Shown here: positions 24,950 through 31,262 of the stretch, one piece after another
Position numbering within the stretch: position 1 is the stretch's first letter
Layout of the letters: each line of letters opens with the position of its first letter
Assembly (NCBI GenBank): GCA_017541305.1
Contig: JAFXZJ010000023.1
Coordinates: forward strand, 1-34,401
DNA: 34,401 nucleotides
Direction of reading: 5' to 3'
Source: Clostridia bacterium
Lineage (GTDB): Bacteria; Bacillota; Clostridia; Christensenellales; CAG-138
Translations under genes and position numbers: made by a program
The notes under the pieces: model-generated
Databases searched by the model: none
What the model was told of the DNA's origin: nothing
The model's input: the letters and a program-made list of their open reading frames with translations, nothing else

Positions 24950-25777
24950 ATGAACGTGATATTTGAATCCGACCTTGCCTCCCCCGCCCTGCTGCCGTAT
25001 TCGGGGCTGACGGGCGCACAGCTCAAAGCCGCAGGCGGCGAAGGGCTGTTTATTGCCGAAAGTCTTAACGTGATAGCCGCCGCGCTCGAGGCGGGGCATA
25101 AGCCCGTATCGCTTTTGACCGGGGAGAAGCATATTCCCGTGATCGAGGAGGCGATAGGCGGGCTGTTGGGCGGCACTCCCGTCTACACCGCCGCGCCCGA
25201 AGCGCTGGAGAGGCTGACGGGCTTTAAGCTCACCCGCGGGGTGCTCTGCGCCATGAAGCGCATGCCCCTGCCCGACGCTGACGAGATATTGAAAAAGACC
25301 CGCCGCATAGCGGTGCTGGAGGGCGTGAACGATCCCGAGAACGTAGGCTCGATATTCCGCTCGGCGGCGGCTTTGGGTATGGACGCGGTGCTCACCGCCT
25401 CGAATTGCTGCGATCCCCTGCACCGCAGAGCGGCGCGCGTGAGCATGGGCGCGGTTTTCAGGATCCCCCGGGCGGTGCTGCCATGCAGGGAGGACGACCG
25501 CAACCGGCTCGATATCCGTCCGCTGAAGAGGGCCGGATTTGTGACGGCAGCCGCCGCGCTTACGGATTTGGCGGTCCCCGTGAACGACGAAAGGCTGAAA
25601 TCGGCGGAAAAGCTTGCGGTGCTGCTGGGAGCCGAGGGGCCGGGGCTTAAGGCCGCTACGATAGCGGAATGTGACGCGGCGGTAAAAATACCCATGGCTC
25701 ACGGGATGGATTCGCTGAACGTCGCCTCGGCTTCGGCAGTGCTTTTCTGGGAGCTGGGGATCCGCCAAGGCCCGTAA
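24950..25777 (+). CDS. SPOUT (TrmH/SpoU) family RNA 2'-O-methyltransferase
   Basis: The protein has 275 residues. An N-terminal substrate-binding domain (about 1-110) precedes the SPOUT domain with all three motifs: motif 1 NDPENVGSIFRSAAALG, motif 2 LGAEGPGL and motif 3 IPMAHGMDSLNVASASAV. It uses SAM to methylate a ribose in rRNA or tRNA; the exact nucleotide cannot be told from sequence. The ribosome site is weak (GGGA about 7 bases upstream), and the only nearby upstream element is the arcA terminator, so expression probably depends on read-through or an unseen promoter. Confidence 0.9.
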   Translation: MNVIFESDLASPALLPYSGLTGAQLKAAGGEGLFIAESLNVIAAALEAGHKPVSLLTGEKHIPVIEEAIGGLLGGTPVYTAAPEALERLTGFKLTRGVLCAMKRMPLPDADEILKKTRRIAVLEGVNDPENVGSIFRSAAALGMDAVLTASNCCDPLHRRAARVSMGAVFRIPRAVLPCREDDRNRLDIRPLKRAGFVTAAAALTDLAVPVNDERLKSAEKLAVLLGAEGPGLKAATIAECDAAVKIPMAHGMDSLNVASASAVLFWELGIRQGP

Positions 25778-25845
25778 AAAAGGCCCGTTTAACGTCCAAA
25801 AAGCATATTGTTTTCAGTTTATTCACAATTATTGCCATAAAAACA

Positions 25846-25874
25846 TTGAAATGAGCATCGGATTCTGTTATAAT
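25846..25874 (+). promoter_or_regulatory. Promoter of the zinc-ribbon membrane protein gene
   Basis: TTGAAA, a 17-base spacer and TATAAT with an extended TG-T. The ATG is 53 bases past the -10 box and AAGGAGAT precedes it. Confidence 0.7.
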
Positions 25875-25926
25875 GACTGTGTATGAAAATGCCGTACCAT
25901 ATGTGCGTAAACAAAGGAGATACACT

Positions 25927-27819
25927 ATGAAATGTACGAACTGTGGGTTTGACAACCCGGATTATCTGGAATACTGCCGGAACTGCTCCGCTCAGCTTCC
26001 CAAGGCCGACGGCGAGCAGGCGAAGCCCACCTGGGGTTTTGTGAAGGCGCCGCAGTGGGCGGAGCCCGATTTTTCCGCCGATTCCGTAAGCGAAGATGAC
26101 GTGCCCGCCGATTTCGTTTCCGAGATCGACACCGGCCGTCTTGCGCGTGAGGCCGCAGAGCGCAGGGCCGCCGCCGAGGAAGCCGCTAAGAAAGCAAAGC
26201 GCGCCGCCGAAGCCGCCGCTGCCGCTCAGGCTGCGGAAAACGCCCGTGCCGCCGAGCGCAGAGCCGAGGAAGAAAGGCTTATGGCCGAGCGCCGCGCCGC
26301 GGAGCGCAGGGCGCAGACCCGCAAGCCCGCCGCCTATGATTACGAGGATGAAGAGATCGAGGACGAGGAAGAGGAGAATCCCCGCGGACTCAGTCCCCTC
26401 TTCGGCAATATCTTCAAGCGCAAGGACAAGCCCTCCCGCAAGTATGACGACGAATATGACGACGAGGATGAGGACGAAGAGGAAGAAGAGCGCTACACCG
26501 TGCGCCGCACCTCCGGCCGCGGCGGCAAAAAGTCCGGCGGCGGATTCAACCTCCAGACTGCCATCAAGATCGCCGCGATCGTTGCCCTGCTGGCGATACT
26601 TGCCGTTGCCGGCTATCTGATCGTCAGCCGCATACAGTCCTGCGCCGCTGACAACGCCTCCCCCACCGGCACCGCCAAGGCGCCCGTGATCACCCCCAAC
26701 GACAAAGAGCCCGGCACCTATCTTGTTACCGTCTATGCCAAGAACGGCAAGGTGCTCGTTTACGAGACCAGCGACGGCACCAAGCAGGAAGCCACCGTTA
26801 AGTATGACGACACCCTTACCTTCAAGGTGCACGAGATCAGCCTGATGCCCACCGAACCCCTTGACGGATCGGTATGCCAGGCCACTCCCAAGGTCTATAT
26901 CAAGAATGACGACGGCTCCCTTACCCCGATCGAGAACATGCCCGCCGTGACGCTCAACGTGCCCGCGATCACCGTGACCTATGACTGCCCCGACAGCATC
27001 GTTTCCGAGGACGGCAAGGTGAACGTATCCGGTCATATCGACTATATCGGCACCGATCTGACCGTTGACGGCGAAAAGGTTGCCATCAACCAGGACGGCA
27101 GCTTCGCACACGAGGTCGTCTATGAGGATACCGGCGATTACTCCATCGATATCGAAGGCAGGCTCGGCGGCTATCAGATCTACAGGCACAGGCTGAACGT
27201 CACCGTTGAGAAGGCCACTCCCGCCACCGCGCTCATTGAGCTGCCCTGGGAATACGGCGATACGACCTTCGCTCAGCGCGTGAAGAACTCCACCGACACC
27301 ATCACTGTCAAGGCCAAGGCTCCCGCGGGCTCCACCGTTGCGGTATCCTGCGATTCCTCCAACGCCTCCGTTGACAATGCCAATCCCACCGTTGGCGAGG
27401 ACGGCAGCTTCTCCTTCAACGTGAAGATGGCCTATGCGGGTGATTACGTGATCCACATGACCTGCACATCCGAATCCGGCCAGGTCTCCGACAGGGATAT
27501 CCACGTGCAGAGGGCGCCCGAATGGTCCTCCTACACCGGCGGCGCGTTTGCGTTCAATTATCCCTCCTTCTCCTATGCAAGCAAGCAGGCCTATAACGTC
27601 AAGGGCACCATCACCGAGATCATGCAGGACGGCGATTACATACTTGCCGTGCTTGAGACCGCTGACGGCAACAAGCTCCTTCTCGAGTACCATAACCATT
27701 ACGGCTCCGCAGGTGCGGTGACCGTGGGTCAGGCATATGAGAAGATCTATGGCCGTCCCGACGGTCTTGACGAGGCCACCGGCCTTCCCAAGTGCTACGT
27801 CTGGTTCATCGACGACTGA
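25927..27819 (+). CDS. Zinc-ribbon, coiled-coil, single-pass membrane protein with extracellular Ig-like domains
   Basis: The protein has 630 residues. Order of parts: an N-terminal zinc ribbon (C3, C6, C17, C20); a linker; an Ala/Glu/Arg-rich coiled coil (about 70-132); very acidic patches (about 138-150 and 173-189); a basic Gly/Lys patch; one transmembrane helix (about 212-234); and ~395 extracellular residues of beta-sandwich-like repeats ending in an OB-like segment (YNVKGTITEIMQDGD..., KLLLEYHNH). The zinc ribbon and coiled coil are thus cytoplasmic. Codon use is strikingly biased to GCC, ACC, TCC and AAG compared with neighbours, suggesting high expression. ATG at 25927 is set by AAGGAGAT six bases upstream. 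It is monocistronic. Function unknown; a structural or sensing envelope role is a guess. Confidence 0.8.
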   Translation: MKCTNCGFDNPDYLEYCRNCSAQLPKADGEQAKPTWGFVKAPQWAEPDFSADSVSEDDVPADFVSEIDTGRLAREAAERRAAAEEAAKKAKRAAEAAAAAQAAENARAAERRAEEERLMAERRAAERRAQTRKPAAYDYEDEEIEDEEEENPRGLSPLFGNIFKRKDKPSRKYDDEYDDEDEDEEEEERYTVRRTSGRGGKKSGGGFNLQTAIKIAAIVALLAILAVAGYLIVSRIQSCAADNASPTGTAKAPVITPNDKEPGTYLVTVYAKNGKVLVYETSDGTKQEATVKYDDTLTFKVHEISLMPTEPLDGSVCQATPKVYIKNDDGSLTPIENMPAVTLNVPAITVTYDCPDSIVSEDGKVNVSGHIDYIGTDLTVDGEKVAINQDGSFAHEVVYEDTGDYSIDIEGRLGGYQIYRHRLNVTVEKATPATALIELPWEYGDTTFAQRVKNSTDTITVKAKAPAGSTVAVSCDSSNASVDNANPTVGEDGSFSFNVKMAYAGDYVIHMTCTSESGQVSDRDIHVQRAPEWSSYTGGAFAFNYPSFSYASKQAYNVKGTITEIMQDGDYILAVLETADGNKLLLEYHNHYGSAGAVTVGQAYEKIYGRPDGLDEATGLPKCYVWFIDD

Positions 27820-27832
27820 TCGGCAAATGCTT

Positions 27833-27860
27833 AAGAGCGGGCAAACACCCGCTCTTTTTT
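27833..27860 (+). terminator. Intrinsic terminator after the zinc-ribbon protein gene
   Basis: A 9-bp stem (AAGAGCGGG / CCCGCTCTT), a 6-base loop and six T. Confidence 0.9.
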
Positions 27861-27861
27861 A

Positions 27862-27890
27862 TTGTATCGGAATCCCTTTTATGCTATAAT
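27862..27890 (+). promoter_or_regulatory. Promoter of the traX-like/rlmH operon
   Basis: TTGTAT, a 17-base spacer and TATAAT with extended TG-C. It starts immediately after the preceding terminator. Confidence 0.65.
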
Positions 27891-27922
27891 ACGATAAATG
27901 CTTTCATTATGAGGTGACCCGA

Positions 27923-28687
27923 TTGAGCGCTTTCGCATTGAAGATAATAGCCTGCATAACCATGCTGATAGACCATGCCGCATACGTTTTTCAGCCTCAG
28001 CTGGATTCCGTTGCGCCGTGGATCTATATCGTGTGCCGTATGATAGGCCGCCTGGCCTTTCCGCTTTTTGCAATGGGCGTTGCCGAAGGCGCTGTGCACA
28101 CCTCCAACGCAAAGAAATACATTTCGCGCATGTTCCTTTTTGCCCTGATCGCGCAGATACCCTTCTCGCTGATGACGGGCGTGCATTCGCCATCCGTCAC
28201 GCTCGATCTGTTCGGGCTTAAGATAGGCTTCAAATACGAGCTGTCCGTAATGGTCACGCTCCTTCTCGGTCTGATCGTTTCAAGCGGCATACAGAACGGC
28301 AAGCATCTTCGCGCAGCGCTTGCACTGCTGCTGGCGTTCCTTCTCGACCGTACGGTTGGTATGGATTACGGCCTGCTCGGCGTGCTGTTCATCGTGGGGC
28401 TGTACCTCACCCGTTCGAGGAAGGGCGCAAGGCTCTTTGTGCTGCTTCTGTTCTCGGTATGCCTGTATCTCTCCCCGCTCAAGGAATTCGCCAAGGAGCT
28501 TGTCGGCGGCTCGCCCGCGGTCATATCACGGGGCGTGCTGAACTTCCTGGCGACCCTTGCCTCCGGACTGCTGATGCTTGCTTACAACAGGCAGAAGGGG
28601 CATTCATCCGGACTTTTCTTCTACATATTCTATCCTGTGCACATGCTGATCATAGTCGGCGCATTCTATGCGATGCTGATCGTTTAA
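27923..28687 (+). CDS. TraX-family integral membrane protein
   Basis: The protein has 254 residues and about eight hydrophobic segments. The N-terminus LKIIACITMLIDHAAYVF is the family hallmark, as is the segment around IGRLAFPLFAMGVAEG. TraX acetylates F pilin in plasmid F; chromosomal Firmicutes members are related multi-pass acyltransferase-like proteins of unknown substrate. No conjugation gene is nearby. The TTG at 27923 is preferred because GAGGTG lies six bases upstream; a GTG at 27914 lies inside that site. It heads an operon with the MBL, CPBP and rlmH genes. Confidence 0.88.
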   Translation: MSAFALKIIACITMLIDHAAYVFQPQLDSVAPWIYIVCRMIGRLAFPLFAMGVAEGAVHTSNAKKYISRMFLFALIAQIPFSLMTGVHSPSVTLDLFGLKIGFKYELSVMVTLLLGLIVSSGIQNGKHLRAALALLLAFLLDRTVGMDYGLLGVLFIVGLYLTRSRKGARLFVLLLFSVCLYLSPLKEFAKELVGGSPAVISRGVLNFLATLASGLLMLAYNRQKGHSSGLFFYIFYPVHMLIIVGAFYAMLIV

Positions 28688-28696
28688 GGAGTCCTT

Positions 28697-29482
28697 ATGA
28701 AGTTTTCTCCGCTTTACAGCGGTTCATCCGGCAACTGCTCCGTGGTCTCCCTTGGGAACACGCACGTGCTCGTTGACGCCGGCATGACGGGCAAATCGAT
28801 AATCTCCGCGCTCTCGCAGGTGGGGATCGACCCGCACGAGCTTTCCGCGATAGTCGTGACGCACGAGCATTCCGACCATATCAAAGCCGTGGGCATTATG
28901 TCGCGCAAGTTCGACATACCCGTATATGCCAACGAGGGAACTTGGAAGGCCATGTCGCCCCTGATAGGCGACGTTGCAATGCGCAATATCCGCGCATTCG
29001 TCACGGGGCAGAACTTTTATATAGGCGATATCGACGTGACCCCTTTTCCGCTCAGTCACGACGCCGCGGAGCCCGTGGGATACACCTTCTTTGCCAAGGG
29101 GATAAAGCTGGTCTATATGACCGACACCGGTTATGCTTCGGAAAAGCTGCGCGAAACGGCCTCGGGAGCGGATCTTCTGTTTCTTGAATCGAACCACGAC
29201 CTTGACATGCTGCGCAGCGGCCCCTATCCCTATCAGCTCAAGCGGCGCATACTTTCGGACAAGGGGCATCTTTCCAACGTTGCCGCGGGAAGCCTGCTCA
29301 CAAAGCTCTATCCCACCGGAGTGCGCCGCGCGATACTCGCTCATTTGAGCGGTGAAAACAACACCGAACGGATCGCCTATTCGACCGTGCGCGGAGCGCT
29401 CGAGGACGAGGGCATACCCGAAAAGGATTTCTTTCTGACCGTCGCCCACCGCGACCGCGTGACGGGCGTTTTTGAGCTGTGA
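28697..29482 (+). CDS. MBL-fold metallohydrolase, WalJ/YycJ-like
   Basis: The protein has 261 residues and is cytoplasmic. Metallo-beta-lactamase fold with metal motif THEHSDH (55-61), further ligands in PLSHDAAE, MTDTGY and the final His region VAHRDR. The N-terminal MKFSPLYSGSSGNC is typical of YycJ/WalJ, an exonuclease-like protein encoded near walRK in bacilli; here walRK is absent. AAGGAG lies five bases before the ATG and nine bases separate it from the TraX-like gene. In many Firmicutes walJ lies close to rlmH, as here. Confidence 0.92.
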   Translation: MKFSPLYSGSSGNCSVVSLGNTHVLVDAGMTGKSIISALSQVGIDPHELSAIVVTHEHSDHIKAVGIMSRKFDIPVYANEGTWKAMSPLIGDVAMRNIRAFVTGQNFYIGDIDVTPFPLSHDAAEPVGYTFFAKGIKLVYMTDTGYASEKLRETASGADLLFLESNHDLDMLRSGPYPYQLKRRILSDKGHLSNVAAGSLLTKLYPTGVRRAILAHLSGENNTERIAYSTVRGALEDEGIPEKDFFLTVAHRDRVTGVFEL

Positions 29483-29489
29483 GGCCGCC

Positions 29490-30491
29490 ATGAACATAAT
29501 CAAAAAATCATCCCTGCTGTTTCTGCTCTGCACAGGCATCTACCTGATGCTGTCGCTTGCCCTGTCGGCATTCCTCAGGGACGTCTCGCAGGACGCCGCT
29601 ATGCTTATAAGCTCCATCGCCGTATCCATACCCGCGTTCCTGCTGCCGGCGCTGTGGTTCCGCCGCAGGGAGAGCTTTCCGCACTTTAAGGCGCCTCCCT
29701 TCACGCATATACTCATTGCCGCGGCAATAGGCGTGGGCTCCGTGCTCATGAACGAGGCGCTGTCCCTTATCACCGGCGGGATATTCTATGGCGTTGAGAT
29801 ACAGTCGAACTCCACTACGGCGGCGACCATTGCCGGAATGGATCCCATCGTAATGATCGTGTCGCTGGTGCTTATACCGCCCGTCAGCGAGGAATTCATC
29901 ATGCGCGGCACTCTGCTTGAAAGCTTCCTTCGTGGAAGCCCGGTTTGGGGCGCGGTGCTCACCTCGCTCCTTTTCGCCCTGCTGCACGCCGCTCCCAGCT
30001 CGATACTGATCTACTTCGGGCTCGGCATGGTTTTCGCATTCGTTTACATCATCACAAGGAACGTGTGGCTGACCATGACGGTGCATCTTGTCAACAATCT
30101 TTCGGCGGTGATACTGGCGCTTACCGCCGCCGACGCCGCCGCGGATCCCGATGCGCTGATAGACGCCGCCGTGCAGGATATCGCCACCCTTCCCGATCCC
30201 CATATGGTACTCTATCTGTTCAACGGTATAAGCCTTGCCATTGCTGCCGGCGCGATCATAGTCCCACTCATATTCCTGCTGAAGTCCTCCTGCAAAAAGC
30301 GCGGCCTGGGCATGTACAGGCACGGCGAGGATTCGCTTGAGGACGGCTCCCTGCTTCCTCTTGAGGAAGGTATGCAGCCCGCGGGACGCAGGCCGGAGCT
30401 TATTCCGAATGCTTACCTTTGGCTGTGTCTGGGGCTGCTGATCGTGCTGAACGTAATATCGGGACTTTCCGAATTCGGAGTGCTGAAATGA
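29490..30491 (+). CDS. CPBP-family intramembrane glutamic protease (CAAX/Abi)
   Basis: The protein has 333 residues and about eight transmembrane segments. The three family motifs are present: E134-E135-xxx-R139 (SEEFIMRG), FALLH166 and H199-xxx-N203, which form the membrane-buried active site. Members process prenylated or membrane peptides; some give bacteriocin self-immunity. The substrate here is unknown. A ~45-residue hydrophilic loop lies between the last two helices. ATG at 29490 with GAGG five bases upstream is favoured over a TTG at 29472 that overlaps the previous gene. Its stop overlaps the rlmH start (ATGA). Confidence 0.9.
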   Translation: MNIIKKSSLLFLLCTGIYLMLSLALSAFLRDVSQDAAMLISSIAVSIPAFLLPALWFRRRESFPHFKAPPFTHILIAAAIGVGSVLMNEALSLITGGIFYGVEIQSNSTTAATIAGMDPIVMIVSLVLIPPVSEEFIMRGTLLESFLRGSPVWGAVLTSLLFALLHAAPSSILIYFGLGMVFAFVYIITRNVWLTMTVHLVNNLSAVILALTAADAAADPDALIDAAVQDIATLPDPHMVLYLFNGISLAIAAGAIIVPLIFLLKSSCKKRGLGMYRHGEDSLEDGSLLPLEEGMQPAGRRPELIPNAYLWLCLGLLIVLNVISGLSEFGVLK

Positions 30492-30967
30492 AGATCCGCC
30501 TGATATGTATTGGAAAACTAAAGGAACGGTTCTATACCGAGGCCGTGTCCGAGTTCTCAAAACGGCTGTCGCGCTTCTGCGAGCTCGAGATAGTCGAGCT
30601 GCCCGATGAGCGCGTTGCCGAATCCCCCTCCCCACCCGAGATAGAGCGTGTGAAGGGGATCGAATGCAGAAGGATCGCCGACAAGCTATCCCAAAGTGAT
30701 TACGTGATCGCGCTTGATCCGAGGGGAAAGCAGCTTTCGAGCGAGGAGCTTTCGGCCTCTCTGCAGGACTGCATGCTGCGGGGACACAGCCGCATCGCGC
30801 TGCTGATCGGGGGCTCACACGGGCTTACGGACGAGATACGCCGAAGCGCGGACATGGTCCTGAGCTTTTCACGCATGACATTCTCGCATCAGATATTCCG
30901 CATAATGCTGCTTGAGCAGATCTACCGCGCGTTCAAAATTCTAAGCGGCGAACCTTATCACAAATAA
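30488..30967 (+). CDS. rlmH: 23S rRNA (pseudouridine-1915-N3) methyltransferase RlmH
   Basis: The protein has 159 residues, like B. subtilis RlmH. It is a minimal SPOUT enzyme that methylates pseudouridine 1915 in helix 69 of 23S rRNA in the assembled 70S ribosome. It begins MKIRLICIGKLKERFY and has the SAM-binding ALLIGGSHGL and the family C-terminus MTFSHQIFRIMLLEQIYRA...GEPYHK. The ATG at 30488 overlaps the CPBP stop by four bases and gives the exact family N-terminus. Last gene of its operon. Confidence 0.97.
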   Translation: MKIRLICIGKLKERFYTEAVSEFSKRLSRFCELEIVELPDERVAESPSPPEIERVKGIECRRIADKLSQSDYVIALDPRGKQLSSEELSASLQDCMLRGHSRIALLIGGSHGLTDEIRRSADMVLSFSRMTFSHQIFRIMLLEQIYRAFKILSGEPYHK

Positions 30968-30986
30968 GCATCTCAAAACAAAGCAA

Positions 30987-31020
30987 AGCCGGGGGCGCGT
31001 GCCCTCGGCTGTTTGCTTTA
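30987..31020. terminator. Terminator between rlmH and the convergent small-peptide gene
   Basis: A 10-bp stem (AGCCGGGGGC / GCCCTCGGCT, one G-U on the plus strand, one mismatch on the minus) with loop GCGT and GTTTGCTTT downstream. It can serve both directions, more stably for rlmH. Confidence 0.65.
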
Positions 31021-31037
31021 AACTCTTTTGGGATCGA

Positions 31038-31178
31038 TTACCAGTTGATCTGGATGTTGGGATTCATGTCAGTGAAGGACACCTCGTTCTCATCGCCGAA
31101 CTCGCCGTCGTCGGTGTTGGTGATGTCGGTGACTTCAAAGCTTACGATCTCCAGTTCAGGGTCGGTATAACGCTTCAT
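31038..31178 (-). CDS. Small acidic peptide of 46 residues
   Basis: It starts MKRYTDPELEIVSFEVTDI and continues with an Asp/Glu/Asn-rich tail ending NIQINW; no signal peptide and no cysteine. AAAGGAGT lies seven bases before the ATG at 31178, a convincing ribosome site. It follows the cohesin-like gene by about 85 bases on the same strand, with a hairpin between them. Short peptides beginning M-K-x-Y-x-x-P-E/x-E-I-V are, from memory, common as unannotated genes in gut Clostridia; their role is not established. A peptide precursor is one possibility, but no modifying enzyme is within the window. Confidence 0.65.
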   Translation of the reverse strand: MKRYTDPELEIVSFEVTDITNTDDGEFGDENEVSFTDMNPNIQINW

Positions 31179-31209
31179 GTTTATACTCCTTTCAATAATT
31201 TTATCGCCC

Positions 31210-31237
31210 GGCCCTGCGAGTTTGACCGCGCAGGGCC
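31210..31237 (-). other. Hairpin between cohesin-like gene and small-peptide gene
   Basis: A 9-bp perfect stem (GGCCCTGCG / CGCAGGGCC) with a 10-base loop. No T tract follows on the minus strand (GGGCGATAAAA), so it looks more like an RNA-processing or stability element than a full terminator. It sits about 32 bases before the peptide start codon. Confidence 0.5.
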
Positions 31238-31262
31238 GACATAACAATGGTTCAGTTCCTCA

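Noticed and set aside
25819-27699. 626-codon open frame antisense to the zinc-ribbon protein gene, Gly/Val-rich
   Set aside because: Low-complexity translation caused by GCC/ACC codon bias on the plus strand, which has a promoter, ribosome site and sensible domains.
27923-28687. TraX homology as a sign of a conjugative element
   Set aside because: No relaxase, type IV secretion, integrase or att-like repeats nearby; chromosomal TraX-like proteins are common in Firmicutes.
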